In this document: in pieces, positions 1-11,607 of the stretch
Position numbering within the stretch: the first letter of the stretch is position 1
Layout of the letters: each line of letters starts with the position of its first letter
NCBI GenBank assembly: GCA_016859345.1
Contig: CM029120.1
Span: 18,995,001-19,059,000 of the forward strand
Length of the DNA: 64,000 nt
Origin: Istiophorus platypterus
Lineage: Eukaryota > Chordata > Actinopteri > Istiophoriformes > Istiophoridae
Direction: 5' to 3'
Program-made: the position numbers and the translations under genes
Notes under the pieces: generated by a model
Seen by the model: the letters and a program-made list of their open reading frames with translations, nothing else
The model's database searches: none
What the model was told of the DNA's origin: nothing

Positions 1-674
1 CTGAGTGCTAATCACAGATGAGTTTCTGCTGCCTCTCAGTATTAATTACTGGCTTTTAATTGTTTTAATTTTTTTTTTATAACATGCTTTTCATACTGTA
101 CCTTATTAAACTATTCTTGGGCAGCATCTTCTTCCTCTGGCATTATAGCTCCCAAACTTACAAGTGAGTAAACTGATGTTGGTGAAGAGAATTGATTCTG
201 CAGATTCTGCAGTTCTACATATATGTATGAAAAATGGCCAGGAATTACAGATAAATTAACAGTTGAAACAAAGATGTGTGTAGCATTTGAACTTAAATGA
301 ATCATTGCCACTACTTGTCATCGCTGAAAAGATGGCTAATGGTGATGACCTCCAAACACGACACAGTATTTTTGAATGTCTTGACCCAAGTGATGCAATA
401 CTGGTGTCAACCAGCTGAACTGAATTAAAGACCTTAGCAAAGCTAAAGAAAAAATAAAAGCCAAACATCTTATTTGCGACAGAGAGCAACGTGAAGAAAC
501 ACAGACACTAAAATTATGAATCCATATTGTCTCTACAGTTTTTTTTTTTCCTCCACGCATTCCTCTTTCTCAAAACCTGATGCCTATATTACTGACAGCA
601 CCGCTTAACTGAGAGAAGTTTGAATGTCCTTAGGGTTCACTTACCCTGACCCTCAAGCAAAAATGAGATGCCGG
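1..674. other. AT-rich stretch, no gene seen
   Basis: No recognisable coding sequence. Short open frames on both strands lack any domain I know. Only short A and T runs are visible. The last ~25 bases may already belong to the duplicated segment that follows, because they resemble the bases before its second copy near 15.2 kb. Confidence 0.6.
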
Positions 675-1140
675 CTACAGAGATCTGGTCAGTTCACTTC
701 TTTCTAACTACAGAACCCCAGATTATTTTCTTTTTCAGACTTGCAGTCTTCAGCCCCAACCAACACTGACTCAAGAGACATCACTGAGGCAGGTTATCAA
801 ATCTTCCTCGAAAGCCAGAAAAGACTTTAAACAACTTTTTTTTCCAAATATGCAGAAGTTCTCTCCAAAACAGACTTTAATGTGTAAAATTGGTGGAGGT
901 TCCCCTTCAATGTTGTGGTATTTTAGACTTGAAGCGCTGAGTGTCCTTACAACCATGACTCGGTTGTTTTTCACAGTTCTCAGTCTGAGTGAAATTCCTA
1001 TCTCTAATAAGCAGTTAATACAACAGATATCCTAATTACCACACTATTGCATCAGCTTTAAAGTACTTGGGAAACACTTAGCAGCAAAATGGGATGATGA
1101 TAAGAAAGAAATGACATGATGTACAGTAACTGTGCATTCA
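675..1140 (+). repeat. Duplicated segment, copy 1 (mate at 15224-15658)
   Basis: Long stretches are near-identical to 15224-15658 in the same orientation, from CTACAGAGATCTGG at the start to ATGATGTACAGTAACTG near the end. This copy is ~30 bp longer. It carries two blocks, around 893-917 and 928-951, that are absent from copy 2; one is bounded by a short GGT match, as expected of a slippage deletion. I do not recognise the family. It may be an unnamed dispersed repeat or a local duplication. No terminal inverted repeats and no coding potential are visible. Confidence 0.85.
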
Positions 1141-1419
1141 AAATCCAAAAATTAGTTCAAATCCACAACCTATGGAAGAATCCAGGTTATTTTTTTCATA
1201 TTATGGATAATGGATTATATTTATGTCTGATATGAAAGGGGTCTCTCATGAGCCCAGAGGATTACCACCCACCTTTGTAGTTTCCCTCTGCTCAACAGAG
1301 CATTATCATGTCTTACATTTCATTGCTATGGTTTTATGACCTGCAACTTTACTGTTATGATTCAAATCCTTGTCTCCATCAGCAGCAAGCAGTTGTTTCC
1401 AGCAAAAAAAATGATTATA

Positions 1420-1475
<56 letters not shown>

Positions 1476-2390
1476 AATTCCACATCACACGAGTAAAATT
1501 GTAAAAAATTGTAACCTCCACTCCCTTTGCCAGGTAGTAACAAGTCTGTAAGTTTGCCTCTAAAGTCATTTTCTTGGCTCTTCTTTTCCCCTAATTAGCA
1601 TTTTTTCTTTTCACAGCAGCTCAGCTTCTCTTCCTGGCTGGTCCCCTTGGGCAATGTCAGTATTATTCTCTACATGCAGCTTTGACTTGAATCTCTTGAC
1701 ACAGTCAAATCCTTAGCAGCAGCCAGCCTTTCTTTTTGGGAGCATGAGGAATTTTTACAACATAATTTTCCCCTTCCCCCTGACACACTGGATGAAACTG
1801 AAGGTCTGAATGACTTGTGCCACTGAAACGTCTCAAGTGAGCATACTTCAGGAGCAAAATAAAAAGAAAAGTTTTTCATGTAGAGAGGGGGATAAACCTG
1901 CAACACCTACAGATAATGATGGTTCAAAAGAAAAAAAAAAACTTTATTCTTTTCATCTTATTTGAAGAGTTGTTTTTAGTGACAATTCACAAGGTCATTC
2001 ATTTCTCTCCCTGTTGCAAAAATCATATTGCTGGATTTGGATTTTTACATAGCAATAATGAAGTTTGACTTTTTGTACAGTTGCAACTAATTTCTTTTTC
2101 AGTTGTTAGCCATGGTGGCAAAATGCTGAATCCCCTGTTCTCCTTTTGTTTATTCGAGAAAAACTTATTTTACAACTGAGATGCTCTTCACATCTCATTT
2201 TGAGAGGAATTCTTATCTCTAATGATAGATCAGTAAACAAGTACTGTGATGATGTCATGTATTGTGATGTGTTTAAATTACATAGGCTTTAGCTAATAAT
2301 ATATTTTTTTAAATAATTTTCAATTTTCTTTCCATCAAGCAATGAAAGAATCAAGCAAACTAATGGGAAGTTGTTTTTTTTCTTGTTTTT
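1141..2390. other. AT-rich stretch with one microsatellite
   Basis: No gene seen. It holds the (AC)22 tract at 1423-1466, listed separately, and otherwise AT-rich DNA with poly-A near 1929-1941. The open frames across the AC tract are products of the repeat. Confidence 0.6.
1423..1475 (+). repeat. (AC)22 microsatellite with (AT) tail
   Basis: Uninterrupted AC dinucleotides run from 1423 to 1466 and continue into a short AT run. Pure tracts of this length are normally length-polymorphic. Confidence 0.97.
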
Positions 2391-2619
2391 GCTTATCTCT
2401 CTGCCTTTTGAAATGATGCGTTGTTGTTCTGGCATATGCACTGGTTTGATTTTGTACAGACGAAGAGCGGCACCCATCGATTTCCTGCCTCTCTTCGACA
2501 GCCTCTCTCTTGAATTTGATTGGAGTGCTCTGCTCTCATCAGTCGCCCCAGATGGCATTGGGATTCAGCAAGCAACTGTGAAACGTAGTGTGAGAGAGTG
2601 TGTGTGTGTGTGTATGTAA
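2391..2619 (+). other. GC-richer segment with 82-codon open frame, unassigned
   Basis: The composition is less AT-rich than on either side, and one frame stays open for 82 codons (2371-2619). The predicted peptide has an acidic, hydrophobic middle but matches no family I know, and no convincing splice sites flank it. The frame ends in a short TG repeat at 2599-2613. It could be a conserved non-coding element or chance. Cross-species conservation would decide. Confidence 0.2.
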
Positions 2620-3585
2620 TCTTGCTTCAGCCAACAGATAAAAAACAGCAGCTTCCTTTTATTTAGCCTGAAGACACATTGCTGTGCAACCATGGTCATG
2701 AGTCATCAACCCACAGTACACGAGGGAGTGAGGGAAAGAAAACGAGAACATGTCAGGGAGACAGAAGATAGAAAACAGTGACTTACTGGAACCACACAAG
2801 TTGTAACAGTTTGAAACTGACCACCAGAGGGGGCACGCGCACATTTCATTTAACAATTAACAATTAACTAAGTGTTACTAAGGTAACTTTTCAGTAACAA
2901 TTTTCAAATTTATTATATTATTATCATTATCATTATTATTATTATTATTGATGGAAAAGAAAAGGAGAAAAAAGATGTCCGGAGAAATGTCCGTCATAGA
3001 TTAAATCCTATACACAATGATGTAAAATTCAAGCATATATCTGTGAATGAGTGAGGTGGGAGTTTTCAGTTTCCAGTGAGTTCCTCCTTTTGTTACTGCA
3101 ACACTACATCCACTGAGTCAGTAAGTCCAGACTTTTGATGCAAGCTGGTGTTTTTTAGTTCAAGGTTTTCCTTTCCATTTGACAGATTATAGACTAAAGT
3201 GAAAAAGGGTGGAAGAGAAATCGCCATGTGACTTCACTCTTACACATGCCTGCCTGTACACATTACATAGACACACATACCCTATGTGTAGGCTGATGTA
3301 AAAACTGATTAAAGCTGGTATTTTTGTGTTAACATATTTACAAATAATCCTGTAATGATTAAAAGGAAGCAGATTATTAGACGATTTTACACATTTATTA
3401 ATAGGTAAACGTAGAACTTTATTTGTACCAGGTTGCTTCATATATATTTTGGGATATTTCTCTTATTCTGTAAAGGAGATTTCTCTCAGTCTGAATCAAA
3501 TCGGATGGATGGGGAGCATCCGTCTACAGATATCTTCAAGTGCTTTCATGGTTTTTCAGAAAAAAAGGTTCTGGTCTGGACTTCA
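2620..3585. other. No gene seen; short ATT-rich tract
   Basis: AT-rich DNA with an imperfect ATT/ATC trinucleotide tract at about 2911-2949. No coding sequence or known element recognised. Confidence 0.55.
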
Positions 3586-3685
3586 GCTGGGCCACTCAGG
3601 CTCACTAACCTCCTTCCTATGAAGCTGTTCCAGTGTTTGGCTCTGTGCTCAGTGTCACTGTCCTGAAAGAACAGAAATTGCTTGC
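3586..3685 (-). mobile_element. Possible Tc1/mariner transposase scrap (antisense)
   Basis: The stretch reading CTTCAGCTGGGCCACTCAGG, followed by a segment ending CAGTGTCACTGTCCTG, resembles the antisense strand of the central part of fish Tc1-like transposases, which typically reads 'gctgggccactc ... gtgtttggctctgtg ... tcattgtcctg'. It is only ~100 bp, with no terminal repeats, so it would be a fragment. Chance similarity is possible. Confidence 0.3.
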
Positions 3686-3849
3686 TCACTTCAAGGTTTT
3701 TGGCACCTCAGTGCCACAGTCATGGCCATGAGTCCAGTTTATTCCTTGCGTTTGTGTGCTTCCCCTTTCCCATGTGTCTCGTGTTCTCTCCTGTCGGTCT
3801 CTCTCTCTCTGTAAATGTGTGCGTATGCTGTATGTTTGTGATGAGGGCA

Positions 3850-4116
3850 TGGCGCTCCTCTCTTTCTCCCGGCTCCCTGATTGCTGGTCACCCTGAGCGT
3901 CTGCTCCCCTTGTTCATCTCCCCTCCTGCTGGTCACTCATCCAGCCCGGCTCACAGCCCTGCCCTCGCCCTCACTGAGCCCTGCCCTGCCAGCCGCCAGC
4001 TTATCTCTGCCCTCTGTAGTCACCGTCTTTCCCTGAGACCAAGAGATAAACCTTCTCTTAATTCCTCAAACTCTGAGTCTATGTCCTGCATTTTGCTTCA
4101 ACAGTGGATCGTGGCA
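3850..4116 (+). mobile_element. Candidate LTR (Gypsy-like) remnant, GC-rich
   Basis: This is a local GC-rich island rich in CCCTGCC-type runs. It ends with an arrangement typical of fish Gypsy LTRs: a GAGATAAACC element near 4040, then TCTGAGTC, GTCCTGCATTTTG and a terminal GATCGTGGCA. The 5' boundary is unclear and I see no partner LTR or target-site duplication, so it would be a solo or truncated LTR. A 202-codon open frame (3682-4290) covers it; that frame is rich in Ser, Pro, Leu and Cys and matches no family I know, so I treat it as a by-product of the low stop-codon content. Confidence 0.4.
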
Positions 4117-5605
4117 CCTAGATTGCCTGTATTAACTGTCAATTGTAAAAATCTGTTGCTCTTCTATCCCTGTAAAATTGTTTATTTTGTGACAGGAGTG
4201 CAATTTTGTTTTTTATTATTCAAATTTCAACACCAAAAAAGAAAAGAAGAATTCTGCATTACTCAGAAAAGTAGACAGACAGTACTATAGCTTGAGTCAG
4301 AGGGGATCATGATGTCAAAGTTGTGACAACTAAGAAAATAAAAAAACCATAGGAGATGTTTCTATTTTTTTAAGATGATTTAAGAGCCACTGTCTCCCCT
4401 GATGACAGTACAGCAGTTGTATGCTTAGTTGTAATTGTCTTGTCTGAAAGCTGGTGATTCATACTGATAGAGTAGATCAGTATAGAATAGATAATGGTTC
4501 ATGATCTCAGGAGCCAATATGACTGTCCACAACTATTTGCAGCAGAATTTCAGTGCTAACACCATAACTAAGTAACCACTGAGGCATTTCTCAACGGATG
4601 CCTGAAGGGATTATGTGGCATCTTCTGGTCTAACAAGAGCACGACCTTGGACTAATACAGAAAAACTAAAAGCAAGAACATCAGTACTGAAATAGGCAGG
4701 ATGGCAGGATCATGTGCTTTGAATAGAGGCAACCCAAAGTTTCTGCTGAGAGGGACTCCTGTAGGCACAGGAAACTCTAGAAGAACAACACTGACCTGGT
4801 GAGAACAGTCACTGACAAGCTAACCAAGATGAGTGTAACTTAGAGGGAGGCTCAACATATACACAAGAATAAGGAATGGTTGAGTAACCTAGGGAATTAA
4901 GGGAATTAAGAAACTTTTTAATCAGTAAACTACAGGCCAAATGATGCAGAGGATAACACACTGAAGCAAGTGTCAACAGCTGATATACAAACAATATTTT
5001 TTTGCTGCTGATTCCCAGATTTACCTGTAAAAATGTCTGTGCTATGCATTTCTTTACACAATCTACCTCAATCTAAATGAAACAACTGAACTGAATAAAT
5101 GGAAAAAAGAACACGTGAATGATAAATGCATGATATGAGTAAATGCACTTATATAGTCTGAATGAACAGGATTCCTGAATGTAAACATTCAGTATTATCG
5201 ATTTCCATAAGAAAGTTACTCTTGTATTTTCTTTTTTCCAAACTGCATTTCGTTGCAAAGGTGAAATTAACTTGGGAATATTCTAATGGATCAATTTGTC
5301 TCTAGAGGGAGATGTAGAAAAAAAATGTCTGACCATCCAAAATCAATTTTACGCTCGAGGGTGATGAGATTGAACCATTCTTCTGTGTAATTATGCTGTT
5401 ATGTTTTTCCAAAATGCTTTCTATAGTTATTTATCACATAATTGCCTTCTTGACAATAGTTTTCCACTGTACAAAATTTGTACACTGGACAGAATTTTTG
5501 AAATATTAAGACTTTTTTTTTTTCAAATCTACCAAATCAATGCAGTTGTGATAATAGAAGACAGATCCAAAAGTACTTAAACAAAAAGCCAGCTCCTGTG
5601 CCCAT
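4117..5605. other. No gene seen
   Basis: AT-rich unique-looking DNA. A 9 bp unit (GGGAATTAA) occurs twice in tandem at 4892-4909. No recognisable coding frame or element. Confidence 0.55.
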
Positions 5606-5609
5606 CATC

Positions 5610-5653
5610 CTGGCAAGTAATCTTCAGTGGAGACCCTACAGATTACTTGCCAG
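5610..5653 (+). repeat. Perfect 14 bp inverted repeat with 16-base loop
   Basis: CTGGCAAGTAATCT at 5610-5623 is the exact reverse complement of 5640-5653, separated by 16 bases. Pairing stops abruptly outside the arms. It could be a remnant of a small inverted-repeat element or chance. Confidence 0.9.
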
Positions 5654-5659
5654 CAGTCT

Positions 5660-6785
5660 TTTTACTGGATAATAATGTGGGAGCAGACATGTGCTGTAAA
5701 ACAAACAGCAGTAGACTCTGCCCCTCTTTTTTTCTCTGTCCATCTACAATCTTTTTCTTCTCTTGTTTCTTTCTCTGTCTATACCTGTAGCGTTTGCAGA
5801 TGAATAAAAATGAAAAAAATGTGAATATATCCTATTATGGCTGACACGCTCTCTTCGTCTGTCATCCCTAGCTCTGTTAATAAGCTTTTTATTCTGCCGT
5901 TTGTGTGCATATGTTAGTCTTTGACAGGGTCGAGCGTTTGTAGTCAGGTAGTGTGAGAACATATCAGCCTTCTAACAACATAAAAGCCTTAAGCTGTGTG
6001 TGCAAGGTTTTACATGTTGCTCAGTCTTGGAAGGACTTTAATAACAGTAACACCCAGAGATTACACATTCTCACTGCTGGCAGATGAAAAAAATCAAGGG
6101 TGGGGGGGGTTGACTTGTTTTCCCTACTGACCCCGTAAAGTGCTTTCTTTTCCACATCCGCTTTCGAAAGAAATTATAAAGGGCCTAGGACCCTGAACGA
6201 TGCAGAGTTTATTAAACATCATGAAAAATTTTGAACTAATCAATTTCCATGCCTTTCATGTTTTTTTTTTCATGAATTTTACACGTGTCAAGGCATCTTA
6301 GCCACTTTGACTCTAACCAAAGACTTTGATTATATTCTTAGTCGCAGACAGGGGTATAAACAGTTGGAAGCTAGAAAGAGTGGTTATATTAGTTTTATGA
6401 GCTGAGTAGTTGAACCTTTTTAGAATAATTTCATGGGCCAAAAATCTCCCATAATTTACTTGTACCTGCATGAGATAATAGATAAACCTCTCAATATCAG
6501 AAACTAGGAGAGGAACATGTTTAAAATATGACTGCTTGAAAGATATCAGTGCCAATTTTGATCATCACTGGTATTGCCAGTGGTTACATCATTTAATTGG
6601 CAGTGAATTGTATAGGTTTTCCCTATCATACAATGGCTGACAAAATAAACTAATCCACAAACTGACACTTAGACAAATGTACACATATAAACATCTTTAA
6701 TCTGACAAACATATAAAGCTACCTGGAAATTGAGCAATCATTGAGCTTGCATATTCATACATATAAACTTGCACTCTTATGTCAG
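5660..6785. other. No gene seen
   Basis: AT-rich DNA with short homopolymers, for example G8 near 6102. No domain-bearing frame recognised. Confidence 0.55.
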
Positions 6786-6790
6786 TCATG

Positions 6791-6814
6791 GTGTATATAT
6801 ACAGTGTGTATATA

Positions 6815-6845
<31 letters not shown>

Positions 6846-6857
6846 GTATATATATAC
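6791..6857 (+). repeat. (TA)n microsatellite, interrupted
   Basis: Alternating TA occupies about 6791-6857, with CAGTG and CA/GT interruptions. The sequence just right of it starts CAGTGAGGTCCA, which resembles the start of some Tc1 terminal repeats, but I find no matching inverted end. Confidence 0.9.
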
Positions 6858-8759
6858 AGTGAGGTCCAGTTTTTATTACATTGTTAATCAAGTTGTTGTT
6901 TAACTCCTTTTGGTCCATTGACAGTATTGAAAATCATCTTGACAGTTAATCAGTCCTGTATTTCATCCTGATTAATTCCTGATGTTCTGCACTATGATCA
7001 TTGTTTAAGCTATATGCTTTTCTTCTTATTCTGTGTAATATGCTATTACACACAGCTACTATTTATAATCACTGTTGAGTAAATATATTGATGAGCGGAA
7101 GTGTGATCTTGGAGTAAAAAAAGTCTAAATCCATTCCCTTCTATTCCTTGAAATGAAGGATTGAGTAATCGATGGGGCCGAACCACACTGACACAAAAGG
7201 CTGTTTATCTGCCTATAAAACAGGCCTGGAACTGAACTTAGAAAAGGGTCTGACTGCCTTTGTTACTCCCTTACCCTTTACTCTTACTTCACTTCCTCCT
7301 TGCCTCTTCAGTAATTCTGTTCTTTTTCATCCCTTTTTTCTTTTTCGCTTTTGCCCTTCAAAATTTTTCCATAACTGCTCATCAAGCCTCTTCTCCAGTG
7401 TTATCTTACTTCTTCTAGACTTCATATTTCTGTGTTTTAAGACACGCACATTTTAATCTGTAACTAACGCAAACCTCGTTTTGTATTTAAATACCAAACA
7501 AAATCATTATTTATTCATTCTTAATGCCTCATTTATTCTGTTGCTATTGGACATTTAGCTATAAATCAATGCAATAATTTATCAACGAGTTATGGTCTTG
7601 CATGTTCCTTGAAAGCAGAGACAGAGAACACTGTACAAAGAGTTTACCACTTCTGATAGAGGACCAGTTAATTTGGTTTGTCTGTTTTCCTTCAATTGAA
7701 GGTGTTACCCCAATTTTTTTAAAATTTTAGGTCACTATAACAATCCCTTTTCATTCAGATGCCATTGGGAAGTTGCCAAATCAATTCATTCTAATCCAGT
7801 ATAACAGCAGGATTGTTCCTAAACAACGATTTTAATTAAAATTATTATCATCATTATTATTACCCAGAAAAATTAAATGCATACTCTGATTTCTTTGTGC
7901 AGGGCTTGCATGGTGTATCAGGAACGACTGGCAGATTTTAATGTCATCATGAGCTCACATAACTTCTGTGTAGCTTATTTTTTTTTATTATGTATAAAAA
8001 AATATTTGAACAAGGGATTCGACTTGAATTTGGCTGATGTGCTCAGTCCATGTGCATGAGTTATATACAGTATAAATGAAAAGGATAACTTGAGAGAAAG
8101 AGAAATCCATTTACTTCGCAGTGACCCCATTATCCTTCAATAATAACATGGACCATGGGGGTTCATTAAGTCGATATCATTCACTCTATTATCAAACAGT
8201 AGAAAAGGCTTCACACTATTAATGGTTTCACCACTCTTATTTAGGAATAAAAGAGCATGACCAACATGCTTAACATGTAATAAGATGATTTGAATCTGAC
8301 GCAGAAAACTACAGATTTCACAAGCTTTCAGATATGCCATTTGAAGTAAAAGAAATCAGATATCTTTGCCTGTTGCTGCATTTTGCAACAGTATTTAGCT
8401 AATGAGATGTTATGGTATGGATAAATATTACATTTACAACATTTTTAAACTCCACAGCTATTTACCCTGAATGCAACAGTAAATTAAGCTCTCCACTCAA
8501 AAGCTAACTTTGACAAGAAATGCAATAACAAGATTTATGCTGTATCAGAAGTGTTATCATTCATGCTTTTTTGGTTTTACAAGGCCCAAGACTTAAAGGA
8601 TAGGGACTAACTGGCTATTTGGTAAATGTACGTATTTTTAACTGTTCCACGATATGACACAGCCACACAGCCATTCCTCTAAGCTCTTCTATGGGACCAC
8701 CTCTTCCACATAGTGGATGAGTCCCAAACAGGGCTATAGTAGACAGTAAACCTTTATGT
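6858..8759. other. No gene seen; pyrimidine-biased stretch
   Basis: AT-rich DNA. About 7255-7440 is strongly C+T-rich on the plus strand, which keeps one frame open for 94 codons (7172-7456) with a Phe/Ser/Leu-rich product. I read this as compositional, not coding. Confidence 0.5.
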
Positions 8760-9058
8760 CAAAATAGTTTAAATCAGCCCCACCTTATCCAGACGCATTA
8801 AAATGTTGGTTACATCCATTACATAATAATAATATATGGAGCACCCAAAGTTTGAAAAAAAATTATTGATATTTATCTTGATACAAAAATAACATTGTTT
8901 TCTGACTTTTGGGGCTTTGTAATTTAACACTCCTACACTAATACTCATGCACTTTTGCTCAGATTTGATTTTGAAATTATGACTTTTACTTGAGCATATT
9001 TAAAATGTACAATGTTTTTTTTTTTTAGTAAGGGGTCTGAATACTCCTTCTAACACTG
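8760..9058 (+). mobile_element. hAT-type MITE, 3' part
   Basis: The right end, GTCTGAATACTCCTTC followed by TAACACTG, is a diverged version of the terminal repeat 'CAGTG(G/T)(T/G)(G/A)GAAG(A/G)AGTA...' found on a very common non-autonomous hAT family in teleosts. The body at 8772-8800 (AAATCAGCCCCACCTTATCC) and the ACTTTTACTTGAG motif near 8982 also fit that family. The left terminus is missing, so this is 5'-truncated. A complete relative lies at 28620-29321. Confidence 0.6.
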
Positions 9059-9064
9059 GCACGC

Positions 9065-9690
9065 TTGGTGTTCATTGTGTTATGTTTTGCTAAATATCAT
9101 TGTGATAAAGAAATGCTGTGTTGTCAGGCAATCCGAAACAAAGGTGAGTGATTGTGGCTCTGTTAATTTTTTGGACTGTAGACTGTAGAATACAACTGGT
9201 GCTAACTTGAGATGTACGTGGATATACAACTTTCACAGAAGAGAAACTTCCAGCAGAATATCTCTTACTGCTTTACATCGTGACTATTTTTACAGTCAAC
9301 ATACACTACTAGTCACTTTATCATTGCGTGTTCCTTCCACGTTCTTGTCAAAGAAACATGATCGCTCTTGTCATCGCTGTCAAGGAATAAATAATGTATA
9401 AATGTTGAATATAATCTGCCCAGCTAAGCATAGTTATGGGAAATGACAGGTGAACCTGTCAGGGCATATTAATATCACTCCACTTGCTTTTAATCGGTCT
9501 TTCTTTACATTACTTTTCTCTATGTGTTTCTTCTTCCTTCACAGAGTAAACTCAGTATCCTTGGAGATTTTTTTTTCTTTCCAGAAATTGTGTTAGTTTG
9601 ACCCCTTTATGTGTAACCCTTCTCCTTCCAGTCCTGGTTGTTTCCTATTTATCTTGTCCACTATAGAGATTGTTGCATCTCAGATTGCTC
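9065..9690. other. No gene seen
   Basis: AT-rich DNA. A GGTGAGT donor-like string occurs near 9143 but has no credible upstream open frame. Confidence 0.5.
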
Positions 9691-9693
9691 AGA

Positions 9694-9749
9694 GTGTGTG
9701 TGTGTGTGCGTGTGTGTGTGTGTGTGTGCGTGTGTGTGTGTGTGTGCGT
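9694..9749 (+). repeat. (GT)n microsatellite, imperfect
   Basis: About 28 GT units with three C-for-T interruptions (GCGT). It lies 96 bp upstream of a CA tract of almost equal length on the same strand. Confidence 0.97.
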
Positions 9750-9845
9750 TTATCTGAGTGTAAATGCCAGCAGCATCATTCAGACTGAAAGCCAGACTTT
9801 AACACTGACCTTTAGACTTGCATCAAGCTCACTGTCGAACTACAT

Positions 9846-9852
9846 GCACACA

Positions 9853-9900
<48 letters not shown>

Positions 9901-9913
9901 CTCTCTCTCTCTC
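9846..9913 (+). repeat. (CA)n microsatellite followed by (CT)n
   Basis: CA units run to about 9901 with minor interruptions, then CT units to 9913. The tract is complementary to the GT tract at 9694-9749, so a transcript or single strand could fold into a long hairpin. Confidence 0.97.
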
Positions 9914-9914
9914 C

Positions 9915-10883
9915 CACACATACTCAAAGCTTGCCTGTGTGACAGCTGGAAAGCCTCTGTTAAACAAAGCTGTTTTCACCTCCACTTAACCTGGAGGTCA
10001 CTGTGGCCAGGTAAAAGCCACATGGTGGTCTATTTACCAATTTTTTGTAGCAGAATGTCCAGACAACAGGTATTATATAATATGAAAGAGTTAGGTTAAG
10101 CATATTTCTTTAGTTCAGGACCACAGGACTAAAACTAAATACATTTTAGTCAAAAGACTAAGATTAACATCAAATCAGAGTCCAGTGTGAATATTAACAT
10201 AGTAATTGGGACAATATATGATACTGTACAGAAACTATTAAAAAATGGAAACACTGAAGAATACAATTACAAGGCCTCTCTGTATCGACCCTTTCTTTTG
10301 ATACAATGTGGTGAACTACAGAAAACCACAAAAAAAAACAAACCTGTTATTTTGTCTGTGAATCAGACAGAGCAGATCAATCTTCAAATATATCTAGATA
10401 CGACTGCATAGTTCTGACATACAGCTCTAGGCTGATGTCGAGACCCAACCTTACACTTGATTGAAGATGTTGGATGATGTGATTCTTTATATTCTCTCTC
10501 CACATGGGCAGCATATTTGATGTATGGGGTCAGTACCACCTCCTCTGGGCTAGAAGCTTCACCAAGAACATATTTGAGGTGAACCAGGACAGGGACAACC
10601 CAAAATGGTGGCTGAAGAGATCCCTGAGCTGTTCCCATTATTATATGCACTGTTCAAACAGTTGTTTCCTATCTGACATAGAGTATATGTTCTGTCCCTG
10701 TAGAACCCGAAGGAATACCTAAACATAGTACCTAAACAACGGAGGTTTGTCAGGCCCCTGTATAAGCTGATAACAATTAGTGGTCCATTTCCTGGGTAAA
10801 GGATGAATTGATAGAAATTGAATCTGCTGCTGAGAGACAAGGAAGCAGTTATACCGAACTGTCATCTACTTTGTTTCAAATCC
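9915..10883. other. Unassigned; coding-like minus-strand frames
   Basis: No recognised gene. Two overlapping minus-strand frames (10384-10650, 88 codons; 10559-10840, 93 codons) have a mixed, protein-like composition. One includes the string GEASSPEEVVLTPYIKYAAH. I cannot assign either to a family. They may be a decayed element or part of the pseudogene region that follows on the other strand. Confidence 0.25.
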
Positions 10884-11607
10884 AGCTCTGCCCAGAGACA
10901 CAGAAGTCCACGGCGATGGAGGATCACAGAGCTTTTGTGAGCCTCCTGAAATACCTCTAACATGTAGATCCCGAGCAGAGGATCATTGCTGAGTGGGCCC
11001 TGAAGCTCCCATTCGTTTCCGTGGACCAGTTTACGGATTAAATGGACACTAACCTAATGACAGAGTCTATGCTTTGGTATCAGTATAGTTGGATAGATGC
11101 AGGATTAGATAAATAGGCAGATTTATTTACCAACCGACTGATTAATTGATCAGCTAGATGGATGACTTGGAGGGGCAACTATTATGAACACCTGACCATG
11201 AGGCTTAGGAAGAGTCTAAATTTGAAGCTCTTCTAGTCATCCTCCCTCCAAATGGCACAGGCACAGCTGTACCTTGCTCCAATGACAGTGTTATAAACTT
11301 GTCTGATGGAGCAGCAGCTGCTGGAATTCAAGGTGATCTGGCTGAAGAAGAACCAGCTGTCAGCCAGGTTGCAGCCAGTAGTAGTCCAGTTTAGGAGATG
11401 ATGGCCACTGATGGGTCACCTAATAAAGATGCACCTGTCAACATGAGGAAGACCCACATGAAGAAAATCAGAAAATTCTGTAGTAGAGCAATAAGGACTG
11501 TGTTCGAAATTTATTCATGCTTGTCTCTCCATTTTTATTTTATGTTTTTCAACCAGCTGGCATATGGTCTTGCAGATAAAAAAATTGTGTTCCATTCATT
11601 GCCTTAA
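10884..11607 (+). pseudogene. HIPK-like protein kinase, C-terminal pseudogene fragment
   Basis: Frame 10916-11041 reads like the last helices of a homeodomain-interacting protein kinase domain: an acidic AFVSLL-type helix, then HVDPEQRI, ALKLPFVSV and QFTD. In HIPK kinases the matching segment is FV-LLK-(M/L)L-(H/T)-D---RI, then a HPFVTM-type string. One in-frame stop interrupts it at 10958-10960 and another follows QFTD at 11039-11041; the frame then continues MDTNLMTES, as HIPK-like proteins of fish often do. After a low-complexity insert (~11090-11170), a second frame (11209-11607) runs open except for one stop at 11390-11392 and ends in a basic MKKIRKF-type tail, plausibly the kinase C terminus. 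ATP-binding and catalytic lobes are absent. Teleosts carry many HIPK-like paralogues, so a dead copy is plausible. The kinase assignment is by eye and needs an alignment; the tail assignment is weaker. Confidence 0.5.

Noticed and set aside
3682..4290. 202-codon open frame, the longest in the window
   Set aside because: Low-complexity Ser/Pro/Leu/Cys composition over a GC- and C/T-rich, LTR-like stretch; no domain and no splice context.
6791..6918. TATATA-rich stretch considered as a promoter, and CAGTGAGGTCC beside it as a Tc1 end
   Set aside because: It is a TA microsatellite with no gene downstream and no inverted partner.
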